Shown here piece after piece: positions 1-6,059 of a stretch of 6,059 bases of DNA. The stretch spans positions 1-6,059 of the forward strand of contig CAAEAB010000164.1 of NCBI GenBank assembly GCA_900753685.1, in the 5' to 3' direction. The translations under genes and the position numbers were made by a program. Source of the DNA: Lachnospiraceae bacterium. Lineage in GTDB: Bacteria; Bacillota; Clostridia; Lachnospirales; Lachnospiraceae. The stretch's first letter is position 1. Each line of letters begins with the position of its first letter. The notes beneath the pieces were generated by a model. The model was not told where the DNA came from and did no database searches. It was given only the letters and a program-made list of their open reading frames with translations.

Positions 1-1
1 C

Positions 2-517
2 AATGGGAGCAGCGTTTATGATTTTGATGCGACAAAATTGTCGGTTCATACGCTGGATATTGGTCTGGCTGGAATTGAAGTATACGATATTTTGCGGGAT
101 GAGTACGATATTCAGATAGAATTCGGGGATTTGGGCAATGTGCTTGCCTATCTTTCCATCGGAGACAGAAGGCAGGAGGTAGAACGACTGGTCAGCGCAC
201 TGGCGGATATTAAGCGGCGTTACCGGAAGGATAAGACGGGTATGCTGTCGCAGGAATATATTTCGCCGACAGTAGTTATGACTCCGCAGGAATCTTTTTA
301 TGCGGAAAAGGAATCGCTTCCAATCAAGGAGACAAAGGGACGGGTCTGTAGTGAGTTCGTTATGTGCTATCCTCCGGGGATTCCTATACTGGCACCGGGA
401 GAGGAAATTACGGACAAAATTATCGATTATATTCTCTATGCCAAAGAAAAAGGGTGTTCAATGACCGGCCCTGAGGACGAATGGATTGAAAGACTGAATG
501 TATTAAAGGAGAGATGA
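2..517 (+). CDS. speA: Arginine decarboxylase (Orn/Lys/Arg decarboxylase family), C-terminal part, 5' truncated
   Basis: The reading frame is open from base 2 to the TGA at 515-517 and gives the last 171 residues of a PLP-dependent fold-type-I Orn/Lys/Arg decarboxylase; the PLP-lysine domain lies outside the window. Seen in the sequence: the 'LGLTG-EVYDILR' type segment (here GLAGIEVYDILRDEY), the following 'IQIEFGDLGNVLAYLSIGD' block, and the C-terminal 'CYPPGIPILAPGEEI' block ending in GCSMTGPED, all typical of the Bacillus SpeA/YaaO-like group. In a full gene of about 480-490 residues the start would lie roughly 0.9 kb upstream; the in-frame TTG at 38 is internal, not a start. The cytosolic reaction is L-arginine to agmatine + CO2. 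Family members can also act on lysine or ornithine; the agmatinase gene two positions downstream is the main reason to prefer arginine. The gene ends 4 nt before speE and is the first visible gene of the operon. Confidence 0.9.
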   Translation, partial: NGSSVYDFDATKLSVHTLDIGLAGIEVYDILRDEYDIQIEFGDLGNVLAYLSIGDRRQEVERLVSALADIKRRYRKDKTGMLSQEYISPTVVMTPQESFYAEKESLPIKETKGRVCSEFVMCYPPGIPILAPGEEITDKIIDYILYAKEKGCSMTGPEDEWIERLNVLKER

Positions 518-521
518 GCAG

Positions 522-1373
522 ATGGAGATATGGTATTCCGACGAACATACGGATAATGTAAAGCTTTCATTTCGAATTGACCGCCAACTTTTCAGTGCAT
601 CCAGTGAATTTCAGAGAATCGACGTTATGGAATCAGTGGATATGGGAAAGATTCTGGCTGTCGACGGAGATTTGATGCTGACAGAAAAGGACGAATTTAT
701 TTATCATGAAATGATTACCCATGTGCCCATGGCCGTACACCCGGATGTAAAAAAAGTTCTGGTCATTGGCGGCGGTGATGGCGGCGTTGTCCGGGAACTA
801 ATTAAATATGATACAGTGGAATTGATCGACGTGGTAGAGATGGACCAGCTTCTTGTCGAAGTGTGCAGAAAATATTTGCCGGAGATAGCGGGAAGCCTGA
901 ATGACAGCCGGGTGACTATCTATAACGAAGATGGTCTTCGATTTATCCGTTCAAAAACAGACGCTTACGATCTGATCATCATAGACTCGCCAAATCCATT
1001 CGGTCCGGGAGAGGGGCTTTTCACGAAAGAATTTTATGGAAATTGCTATAACGCTCTTCATGACGATGGAATTATGATTAACCAGAATGAAAGTCCCTTC
1101 TATGAAGAAGAAGCTTTTCAGTGTCAGCGGATGCACAAAAGAATTTTAGAGACCTTTCCGATATGTAAGGTCTATCAAGCCCATATTCCATCCTATCCGT
1201 CGGGGCACTGGCTGTTCGGATTTGCGTCGAAGAAATATCATCCGTTGAATGATTTGAACGGCGTGGCATGGAAACTTAAAGAAATCAGCACAAGATACTA
1301 TGAACCGAGGCTTCATGCCGGTGTGTTTGCGCTTCCGGTTTATGTGGAGGAATTATTAAAGGATGTTGAATAA
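522..1373 (+). CDS. speE: Spermidine synthase (polyamine aminopropyltransferase)
   Basis: A 283-residue protein of normal length for bacterial SpeE, which transfers the aminopropyl group of decarboxylated AdoMet to putrescine, giving spermidine and methylthioadenosine in the cytosol. Visible: N-terminal beta domain beginning EIWYSDEH, FQ at 30-31, KDEFIYHEM at 56-64, nucleotide-binding GGGDGG at 83-88, acidic EMD at 106-108 (ribose contact), EDG at 136-138, catalytic Asp155 in DSPNPFGP, and YPSGHW near the C-terminus. Odd points: the second acidic residue of the DSxD/E-P signature is Asn158, and the usual Trp of the QxDxPW loop is Phe193. The ATG at 522 is preceded by AAAGGAG (505-511) and matches the N-terminus of B. 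subtilis SpeE. No speD is present in the window, so the donor must come from a gene elsewhere or the enzyme differs. The family is certain; the exact acceptor (putrescine, agmatine or another amine) is not. Confidence 0.9.
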   Translation: MEIWYSDEHTDNVKLSFRIDRQLFSASSEFQRIDVMESVDMGKILAVDGDLMLTEKDEFIYHEMITHVPMAVHPDVKKVLVIGGGDGGVVRELIKYDTVELIDVVEMDQLLVEVCRKYLPEIAGSLNDSRVTIYNEDGLRFIRSKTDAYDLIIIDSPNPFGPGEGLFTKEFYGNCYNALHDDGIMINQNESPFYEEEAFQCQRMHKRILETFPICKVYQAHIPSYPSGHWLFGFASKKYHPLNDLNGVAWKLKEISTRYYEPRLHAGVFALPVYVEELLKDVE

Positions 1374-2235
1374 AAATATTGTAAATTTTATAAGCTGCGA
1401 TGCGGAATATGACGAAGCGGAGATCATACTTTTTGGTGCGCCCTTCGATTCAACCACATCCTACCGGCCGGGAACCCGTTTTGGTAGCCATGCGATACGC
1501 AGCGAATCTTATGGCCTGGAAACCTACAGTCCCTATCAGGACAGAGATCTGACAGATATCAAGGTGATGGACAGCGGTGATATCGAATTATCTATTGGAG
1601 ACACAGCCTTGTGTCTGGAGCAGATTGAAAACCGGACGGAGGAGATTCTTTCTGATGGTAAACTTCCCTTTATGCTGGGAGGGGAACACTTGGTGACTCT
1701 TGGGGCTTTTCGTGCTGTGGTCGGTCAATACCCGGATGTCCATATGATTCATTTTGATGCTCATGCGGACCTAAGAGCGGATTATCTGGGAGTGAAGCTT
1801 TCCCATGCCTGTGTGCTACGGCGTTGTCAGGAGCTTGTCGGTGATGGGCGGATTTATCAGTTTGGAATTCGCTCTGGCGACAGGGAAGAATTTATGTGGG
1901 GGAAAGATCATGTAAAAACCCAGAAATTTACTTTTGAAGGGTTGAAAGAGACAATTAAAAAATTAAAAGGGGTTCCGGTGTATTTTACATTGGATTTGGA
2001 TGTGCTGGATCCTTCCGTATTTCCGGGAACAGGGACGCCGGAACCGGGCGGTGTGAGCTTTGATGAACTTCGCCAGGCGGCAACGGCCGTATGCAGTGAG
2101 TTACATATTGTGGGCTGTGATGTAAATGAACTCAGTCCCCATTATGATATCAGCGGTGTGTCAACGGCTGTGGCCTGTAAGCTTGTCCGGGAAATGCTGC
2201 TTGCATTAAAAAGAAATGCAGAAAGGGGAAAATGA
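1363..2235 (+). CDS. speB: Agmatinase (ureohydrolase, arginase family)
   Basis: A 290-residue binuclear manganese ureohydrolase, the usual agmatinase length. All metal ligands are visible: His109 in GGEH, Asp132/His134/Asp136 in HFDAHAD, and Asp211/Asp213 in LDLDVLDP; Glu256 in DVNELSP is the conserved active-site acid. The stretch FPGTGTPEPGG at 220-230 and the LSHACVLRR / FGIRSGDREEF segments resemble B. subtilis SpeB. The expected reaction is agmatine + water to putrescine + urea, linking SpeA to the spermidine enzymes. The start is fixed by an in-frame TAA at 1357-1359; the ATG overlaps the end of speE by 11 nt, with GGAGG at 1346-1350 as ribosome binding site inside speE, so translation is probably coupled. 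Homologues in some bacteria act on N1-aminopropylagmatine instead of agmatine; these residues do not separate the two activities. Confidence 0.93.
   Translation: MLNKNIVNFISCDAEYDEAEIILFGAPFDSTTSYRPGTRFGSHAIRSESYGLETYSPYQDRDLTDIKVMDSGDIELSIGDTALCLEQIENRTEEILSDGKLPFMLGGEHLVTLGAFRAVVGQYPDVHMIHFDAHADLRADYLGVKLSHACVLRRCQELVGDGRIYQFGIRSGDREEFMWGKDHVKTQKFTFEGLKETIKKLKGVPVYFTLDLDVLDPSVFPGTGTPEPGGVSFDELRQAATAVCSELHIVGCDVNELSPHYDISGVSTAVACKLVREMLLALKRNAERGK
2221..2228 (+). promoter_or_regulatory. Ribosome binding site that favours the second ATG of the dehydrogenase gene
   Basis: GAAAGGGG lies inside the 3' end of speB. It is only 3 nt from the ATG at 2232 but 6 nt from the adjacent in-frame ATG at 2235, a more usual spacing. 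Initiation at 2235 would give a protein one residue shorter (MGRVLIIG) that directly follows the speB stop; initiation at 2232 gives the ATGA overlap. The choice is inference from spacing. Confidence 0.5.
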
Positions 2236-3494
2236 TGGGAAGAGTATTGATTATCGGCTGCGGCGGCGTGGCAGGCGTAGCCATTCAAAAGTGCTGTCAG
2301 AACAGTGAGGTCTTTGAGGAAATCTGTATTGCCAGTCGTACAAAAGCAAAATGCGACGCATTGAAAGAAAAAATGGAGGGAAGCACAAAAACGAAAATTA
2401 CGACAGCCCAGGTTGATGCAGATCATGTGGAGGAAATTACAGCGTTGATACGGAAAGTTCAGCCGGATTTGGTCATGAATATAGCGTTGCCTTATCAGGA
2501 CCTGACCATTATGGAGGCATGCCTTGAATGCGGTGTAAATTATATGGATACAGCCAATTATGAGCCGGAAAACATTTCAGACCCTGAATGGAAAGCTATT
2601 TATGAAAAACGATGTGAAGAAGCCGGTTTCTCGGCCTATTTTGATTATAGCTGGCAGTGGGCGTATCAGGAGCGGTTTAAAGCGGCCGGATTGACCGCAT
2701 TGCTCGGCAGCGGCTTTGATCCGGGCGTGACCCAGGCTTATTGCGCTTATGCCAAAAAACATCTTTTTGATACGATAGATACGATAGATATTCTGGACTG
2801 CAACGGTGGCGACCATGGCTATCCTTTCGCCACGAACTTCAACCCGGAGATAAATCTGAGAGAGGTATCCGCGCCGGGCTCTTACTGGGAGAACGGACAT
2901 TGGGTGGAGATTCCGGCCATGAGCATCAAGCGGGAATATGATTTTGACCAGGTGGGCAAAAAGGATATGTATCTGCTCCATCATGAGGAAATAGAGTCTC
3001 TGGCCAAAAATCTGCCGGAGGTTCAGCGTATTCGCTTTTTTATGACCTTTGGACAGAGCTATCTGACGCATATGCGTTGTCTTGAAAATGTGGGAATGCT
3101 TTCTACAGAACCGATTGAGTATGAAGGACAACAGATTGTTCCGATTCAGTTTTTAAAAGCGCTTCTGCCGGATCCGGCGACACTGGGGCCGCGTACGGTC
3201 GGTAAAACGAATATTGGATGCATTTTTACAGGTAAAAAGGATGGGAAAGATAAAAAGGCTTATATTTATAATATTTGCGACCATCAGGAATGTTATCGGG
3301 AAGTCGGTTCTCAGGCCATTTCTTACACAACCGGCGTTCCGGCTATGATCGGAGCAATGATGCTTCTTACAGGGAAGTGGAATAAGCCGGGGGTTTATAC
3401 GGTGGAAGAATTTGACCCGGACCCGTACATGGAGGCATTGAATAGATGGGGGCTGCCATGGCAGATCAATGAAAACCCCAAATTGGTAGATTAA
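2232..3494 (+). CDS. Carboxynorspermidine/carboxyspermidine synthase (dehydrogenase), saccharopine dehydrogenase family
   Basis: A 420-residue protein, near the roughly 400 residues usual for this family. The N-terminus carries a Rossmann dinucleotide site, VLIIGCGGVAGV at about 5-16, followed by ASRT as in saccharopine dehydrogenase relatives. Other family blocks are GSGFDPGVTQAY, GGDHGYPFATNFNPEINLREV, GSYWENGHW, TFGQSYLTHMRCLENVGML, TTGVPAMIGAMML and FDPDPYMEALNRWGLPW at the C-terminus, a set typical of carboxynorspermidine synthases (often annotated LYS1/LYS9-like). The known reaction is NADPH-dependent reductive condensation of L-aspartate-beta-semialdehyde with putrescine (carboxyspermidine) or 1,3-diaminopropane (carboxynorspermidine). 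In this operon, with speA and speB and no visible diaminopropane genes, carboxyspermidine is the likely product; agmatine as acceptor is a possibility. It overlaps speB by 4 nt (ATGA) and sits 9 nt before its partner decarboxylase, which makes the assignment over a lysine-pathway enzyme strong. Confidence 0.93.
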   Translation: MMGRVLIIGCGGVAGVAIQKCCQNSEVFEEICIASRTKAKCDALKEKMEGSTKTKITTAQVDADHVEEITALIRKVQPDLVMNIALPYQDLTIMEACLECGVNYMDTANYEPENISDPEWKAIYEKRCEEAGFSAYFDYSWQWAYQERFKAAGLTALLGSGFDPGVTQAYCAYAKKHLFDTIDTIDILDCNGGDHGYPFATNFNPEINLREVSAPGSYWENGHWVEIPAMSIKREYDFDQVGKKDMYLLHHEEIESLAKNLPEVQRIRFFMTFGQSYLTHMRCLENVGMLSTEPIEYEGQQIVPIQFLKALLPDPATLGPRTVGKTNIGCIFTGKKDGKDKKAYIYNICDHQECYREVGSQAISYTTGVPAMIGAMMLLTGKWNKPGVYTVEEFDPDPYMEALNRWGLPWQINENPKLVD

Positions 3495-3499
3495 GGAAG
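3493..3499 (+). promoter_or_regulatory. Ribosome binding site of nspC
   Basis: AAGGAAG begins within the TAA stop codon of the dehydrogenase gene (3492-3494) and lies 4 nt before the ATG at 3504. The site depends on the same short junction, consistent with coupled translation of the two partner enzymes. Confidence 0.6.
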
Positions 3500-3503
3500 A
3501 AAT

Positions 3504-4616
3504 ATGCGGACACCTTATTTTCTTATTGATGAAAAAAGACTGATACATAATCTTGAAATATTAAAAGAGCTTCAGGAGGATACAGGATGTAAGATTTTGC
3601 TGGCTCAGAAGGCGTTTTCCATGTTTTCTGTTTATCCTCTGATTCGAAATTACCTTGCGGGTACGACGGCCAGTGGTCTTTACGAGGCAAAGCTCGGAAA
3701 GGAATTTTTCGGCGGCGAGACCCATGTCTATTCTCCGGCTTACAGAGAAGATGAATTCGAAGAAATTCTGAATACAGCGGACGATATTTTATTTAACAGT
3801 CCTTCCCAGGTACGAAAGTACGGAGAACGGGCAAAGAATGCGGGGAAATCTATCGGGCTTCGGGTGAATCCGGAGTGCTCGACCCAGGAAGGTCATGAAA
3901 TTTACGATCCCTGCGGACAGGGCTCGCGGCTCGGGACGGTGTTATCTGAGTTTGACGAAGAACTTGTTCCAATGCTGGACGGTCTTCATTTTCATACGCT
4001 CTGTGAACAAAATTCCGATGATCTTGAAACGACGGCGTTGGCTTTTGAAGAAAAATTTGGTTCTTTTTTGTATGGAATGTGCTGGCTGAATATGGGCGGC
4101 GGACATCATATTACCAGGAATGATTATGATATCCCTAAGTTGAAACGGATTATTCGGCATTTTCAGGAAACCTATAATGTGACGGTTTATCTGGAACCGG
4201 GAGAGGCTGTTGTGTTAAATGCTGGATTTCTCGTCGCCGGTGTTCTTGAGGTCGTTCACAACGGGATGGATATAGCGATTCTTGATACATCGGCGGCTTG
4301 CCATATGCCGGATGTTCTTGAAATGCCCTACCGGCCTCCGCTACAGAATTCAGGACTTGCCGGAGAAAAGAAATATACCTACCGTCTGGCCGGACCGACC
4401 TGTCTGGCGGGAGATATTATCGGTGATTATTCTTTTGATGAACCTCTGAAAGAAGGGAGTCTGCTCGTTTTCGAAGATATGGCCCTCTATACGATGGTTA
4501 AAACGAATACCTTTAATGGTATGCGCCTGCCCGATATTGCCATTCGATGCAGAAACGGAGAACTTCAACTTGTGAAAACCTTCGGATATGAAGATTTTAA
4601 ATGTCGGCTTTCATAA
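3504..4616 (+). CDS. nspC: Carboxynorspermidine/carboxyspermidine decarboxylase
   Basis: A 370-residue PLP-dependent, fold-type-III (alanine racemase-like) decarboxylase, close to the family length. The N-terminus TPYFLIDEKRL is typical of NspC. Lys36 in LLAQKAFS is the expected Schiff-base lysine; further family elements are HFHTLCEQ (162-169), MGGGHH (197-202) and EPGEAV (231-236), which with the glycine-rich motif hold PLP phosphate, then LDTSAACHMPDVLEMPYRP (about 260-278) and GPTCLAGD (297-304), with Cys300 as the conserved active-site cysteine contributed by the dimer partner. It removes CO2 from carboxyspermidine to give spermidine, or from carboxynorspermidine to give norspermidine, in the cytosol. 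Adjacency to the matching dehydrogenase and to speA/speB supports the spermidine route. The motif set distinguishes it from diaminopimelate decarboxylase, its closest confusable relative. A 44-nt gap follows before the next gene. Confidence 0.94.
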   Translation: MRTPYFLIDEKRLIHNLEILKELQEDTGCKILLAQKAFSMFSVYPLIRNYLAGTTASGLYEAKLGKEFFGGETHVYSPAYREDEFEEILNTADDILFNSPSQVRKYGERAKNAGKSIGLRVNPECSTQEGHEIYDPCGQGSRLGTVLSEFDEELVPMLDGLHFHTLCEQNSDDLETTALAFEEKFGSFLYGMCWLNMGGGHHITRNDYDIPKLKRIIRHFQETYNVTVYLEPGEAVVLNAGFLVAGVLEVVHNGMDIAILDTSAACHMPDVLEMPYRPPLQNSGLAGEKKYTYRLAGPTCLAGDIIGDYSFDEPLKEGSLLVFEDMALYTMVKTNTFNGMRLPDIAIRCRNGELQLVKTFGYEDFKCRLS

Positions 4617-4651
4617 AAGATGGAGCTGACATACAGATTATATATGAAAGG
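4601..4651 (+). other. Two overlapping inverted repeats at the nspC-ATPase junction
   Basis: Hairpin A pairs 4601-4609 (ATGTCGGCT) with 4624-4632 (AGCTGACAT), 9 pairs including one G-U, with a 14-nt loop containing the nspC stop codon. Hairpin B pairs 4608-4615 (CTTTCATA) with 4643-4650 (TATGAAAG), 8 pairs, and its right arm covers most of the AAAGG ribosome binding site (4647-4651) of the next gene. They share bases 4608-4609, so the full forms exclude each other. No T-run follows either, so neither looks like an intrinsic terminator. A role in coupling translation of the ATPase gene to nspC is inference; both arms are short enough to be chance. Confidence 0.35.
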
Positions 4652-4660
4652 CGTTGTTAT

Positions 4661-6059
4661 ATGAAAACTTCAGAGGAATTAAAGACATTATTAGAACGTA
4701 TTGACCATCGGAGTTATCCGGCGTATAAGGATATTCGCGGAAGATATCAGTTTCGAGGATATGTGCTTTCGATCGACCATGTTCAGGGAGACCCTTTTGC
4801 TTCGCCTTCGAAGGTCAGTGTGGAGATCACCGGGAAAGTTTCCGGTTTTCCGGAGGAACTGTATGGAAATTCAGAGCGGAGGACAGCATTGCAGGATGAA
4901 CTTCTCCGTCAGTTTGGAAGGCAGGCAGAGACGGCTGCGTTTAAAGCAAAGGGTTCCGGAAAAAGTGGCTTGATTTCGGTGAGCCGACCGGGACAGGAGA
5001 TTCTTGAACGGAGCGCCTGTGAAATCAATCCGGTAAACGGAGATCTGCTGCTTCGCCTTGAGGTGGGACTTCCTGCCAACGGACGGACAATCAATGGACG
5101 GGAAGCTGGGAAAATCTTTTTTGAATTAATTCCGGCCTGTGTTCAAAAATCTCTGTTTTATCGGGCGCTGGACAGCCAGCGTCTGGAAAAAAATGCGGAG
5201 CTGGCGGATAATCAGGCATACATCCGGCGGATGCTTTCGGAAAAGGGACTTTGTGCCTTTGTTGCCAACGGCGCCATTTTACCCCGGGCATCGGGAATCT
5301 CCCAGAAGCCGATGAAGGGAGCCGTACCCTTCAAGTCGCCGGAGTCTTTAACTGTGACGATGAACCTGCCCTATGGAGGAGGTATTGAAGGCATGGGGAT
5401 TCCAAAGGGCGTGACGCTCATTGTCGGCGGTGGTTATCATGGAAAATCCACTCTGCTGGAAGCGTTGGAACGGGGGGTCTATAATCATATTGTCGGTGAT
5501 GGGAGAGAATATGTCATTACCGATAATACGGCCGTGAAAATTCGGGCAGAGGATGGACGAAGCATTAAGCATGTGGACATTTCCATGTTTATTAACGACT
5601 TGCCAAACGGCAAGGATACGGTCCGTTTTGATACAGAGGATGCCAGCGGCAGTACGTCCCAGGCGGCGAATGTTATCGAGGCCATGGAAGCAGACAGCAA
5701 AGTATTTCTCATTGATGAAGATACCAGTGCGACAAACTTTATGATCCGTGATGAATTGATGCAGTCTGTCGTTAGCAGAGATTCTGAACCGATTACTCCT
5801 TATATTGATCGATTGCGGGAATTATATGAAGTTTACGGTATATCTTCGATTATCGTTGCCGGAAGCTCCGGCTCCTATTTTCATAAAGCGGATCATATTA
5901 TCCAGATGCGCCGGTATGTGCCGGAGGAAATCACAGATTTTGCCAGAATAAAGGCGGCACAATTTCCATTAAAGCTTGATAAGGCCCCGGCCTGTAAGGC
6001 CCCCTCCTTCGACAGAAAGCCACAGGGAACAGGGGATAAGGCAGGAGAGCGGACAAAGA
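4661..6059 (+). CDS. Predicted ATPase of the ABC class (ABC_ATPase family), 3' truncated
   Basis: Open from the ATG at 4661 to the window edge without a stop, giving 466 complete codons; the family is roughly 550-570 residues, so the C-terminal portion is missing. I recognise it as the stand-alone 'ABC-class' ATPase family (COG3044-like), not a transporter subunit: there are no membrane segments and no signal peptide. Seen: N-terminal family domain (about 1-240) with RGRYQF, DPFASPSKV and RTALQDELLRQF; Walker A GGGYHGKST at 256-264 (Lys262); signature-like ASGSTSQA at 328-335; Walker B VFLIDEDTSATNF with Asp352/Glu353; and IIVAGSSGSYFHKAD as the distal loop. The ATG has a modest AAAGG site at 4647-4651. 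The cellular role in bacteria is not established; a trypanosome relative (MRB1590) is described as an RNA-binding editing factor. The position 44 nt after nspC without a terminator suggests co-transcription with the polyamine operon. The upstream half is diverged but in frame throughout. Confidence 0.88.
   Translation, partial: MKTSEELKTLLERIDHRSYPAYKDIRGRYQFRGYVLSIDHVQGDPFASPSKVSVEITGKVSGFPEELYGNSERRTALQDELLRQFGRQAETAAFKAKGSGKSGLISVSRPGQEILERSACEINPVNGDLLLRLEVGLPANGRTINGREAGKIFFELIPACVQKSLFYRALDSQRLEKNAELADNQAYIRRMLSEKGLCAFVANGAILPRASGISQKPMKGAVPFKSPESLTVTMNLPYGGGIEGMGIPKGVTLIVGGGYHGKSTLLEALERGVYNHIVGDGREYVITDNTAVKIRAEDGRSIKHVDISMFINDLPNGKDTVRFDTEDASGSTSQAANVIEAMEADSKVFLIDEDTSATNFMIRDELMQSVVSRDSEPITPYIDRLRELYEVYGISSIIVAGSSGSYFHKADHIIQMRRYVPEEITDFARIKAAQFPLKLDKAPACKAPSFDRKPQGTGDKAGERTK

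Noticed and set aside
2577..3131. 184-codon open frame on the - strand inside the dehydrogenase gene
   Set aside because: It lies wholly antisense to a well-conserved gene, its translation resembles no family I recognise, and there is no operon context on that strand. The same holds for shorter - strand frames at 951-1136, 1078-1269, 2142-2426, 3153-3548, 3942-4160, 4350-4568 and several in 4909-5712.
4601..4640. Intrinsic terminator after nspC
   Set aside because: The stem contains a G-U pair, the loop is 14 nt, and the bases after it are ACAGATTATAT rather than a T-run.
4626..4661. Possible promoter for the ATPase gene (CTGACA as -35)
   Set aside because: CTGACA at 4626-4631 matches five of six -35 bases, but no -10 box sits at 16-18 nt spacing; the TATA-like stretches are at about 9 or 24 nt.
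4644..4664. Six-codon mini-ORF (MKGVVI) whose stop overlaps the ATPase start as ATGA
   Set aside because: Tempting as a leader peptide, but the nearest purine-rich site (GGAG at 4622-4625) is 18 nt away, and a frame this short is easily chance.
4701..4973. 90-codon + strand open frame near the start of the ATPase gene
   Set aside because: It overlaps the ATPase coding frame, which continues without interruption from 4661 and carries the family motifs; the alternative frame reads as arginine-rich noise. The + strand frames at 3895-4089 and 5553-5744 were rejected for the same reason.
5966..6003. Clustered AAGGCC/GGCC repeats near the right edge
   Set aside because: They code a Lys/Ala/Pro-rich stretch of the ATPase in frame; the repeats are short and imperfect, with no sign of a mobile element or regulatory site.

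Overview
The window is almost entirely protein-coding on the + strand and carries one tightly packed gene cluster for making polyamines, followed by an ATPase gene that runs off the right edge. Intermediate base composition, strong AAGGAG-type ribosome binding sites, B. subtilis-like SpeA/SpeE/SpeB proteins and the carboxyspermidine route together suggest a Firmicute, most likely a gut-type Clostridia member (Lachnospiraceae or relatives). That taxonomic placement is inference.

Layout: 2-517 is the C-terminal end of a fold-type-I arginine decarboxylase (speA, 5' end outside the window); 522-1373 spermidine synthase (speE); 1363-2235 agmatinase-type ureohydrolase (speB); 2232-3494 carboxy(nor)spermidine synthase/dehydrogenase of the saccharopine dehydrogenase family; 3504-4616 carboxy(nor)spermidine decarboxylase (nspC); 4661-6059 N-terminal and core part of an 'ABC-class' predicted ATPase, cut by the window end. 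Junctions are +4 nt, -11 nt, -4 nt, +9 nt and +44 nt, so the first five genes form one translationally coupled operon, and the ATPase gene is probably co-transcribed. The only intergenic stretch of note (4617-4660) has no terminator or convincing promoter but holds two overlapping inverted repeats. No RNA gene, mobile element or CRISPR array is visible, and there is no gene-free stretch above 300 bases.

How the genes work together: arginine -> agmatine (SpeA), agmatine -> putrescine + urea (SpeB), then putrescine + L-aspartate-beta-semialdehyde + NADPH -> carboxyspermidine (dehydrogenase) -> spermidine + CO2 (NspC). The operon also encodes SpeE, which normally makes spermidine from decarboxylated AdoMet, but no AdoMet decarboxylase (speD) is in view. 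So two alternative aminopropyl-donor chemistries sit in one operon. The order of ureohydrolysis and aminopropyl addition (agmatine first or putrescine first) cannot be read from the sequence. This is a recognisable pathway rather than a wholly new system; the points worth following are the unusual SpeE active-site motif, the redundancy of routes, and the linked ATPase of poorly known function.
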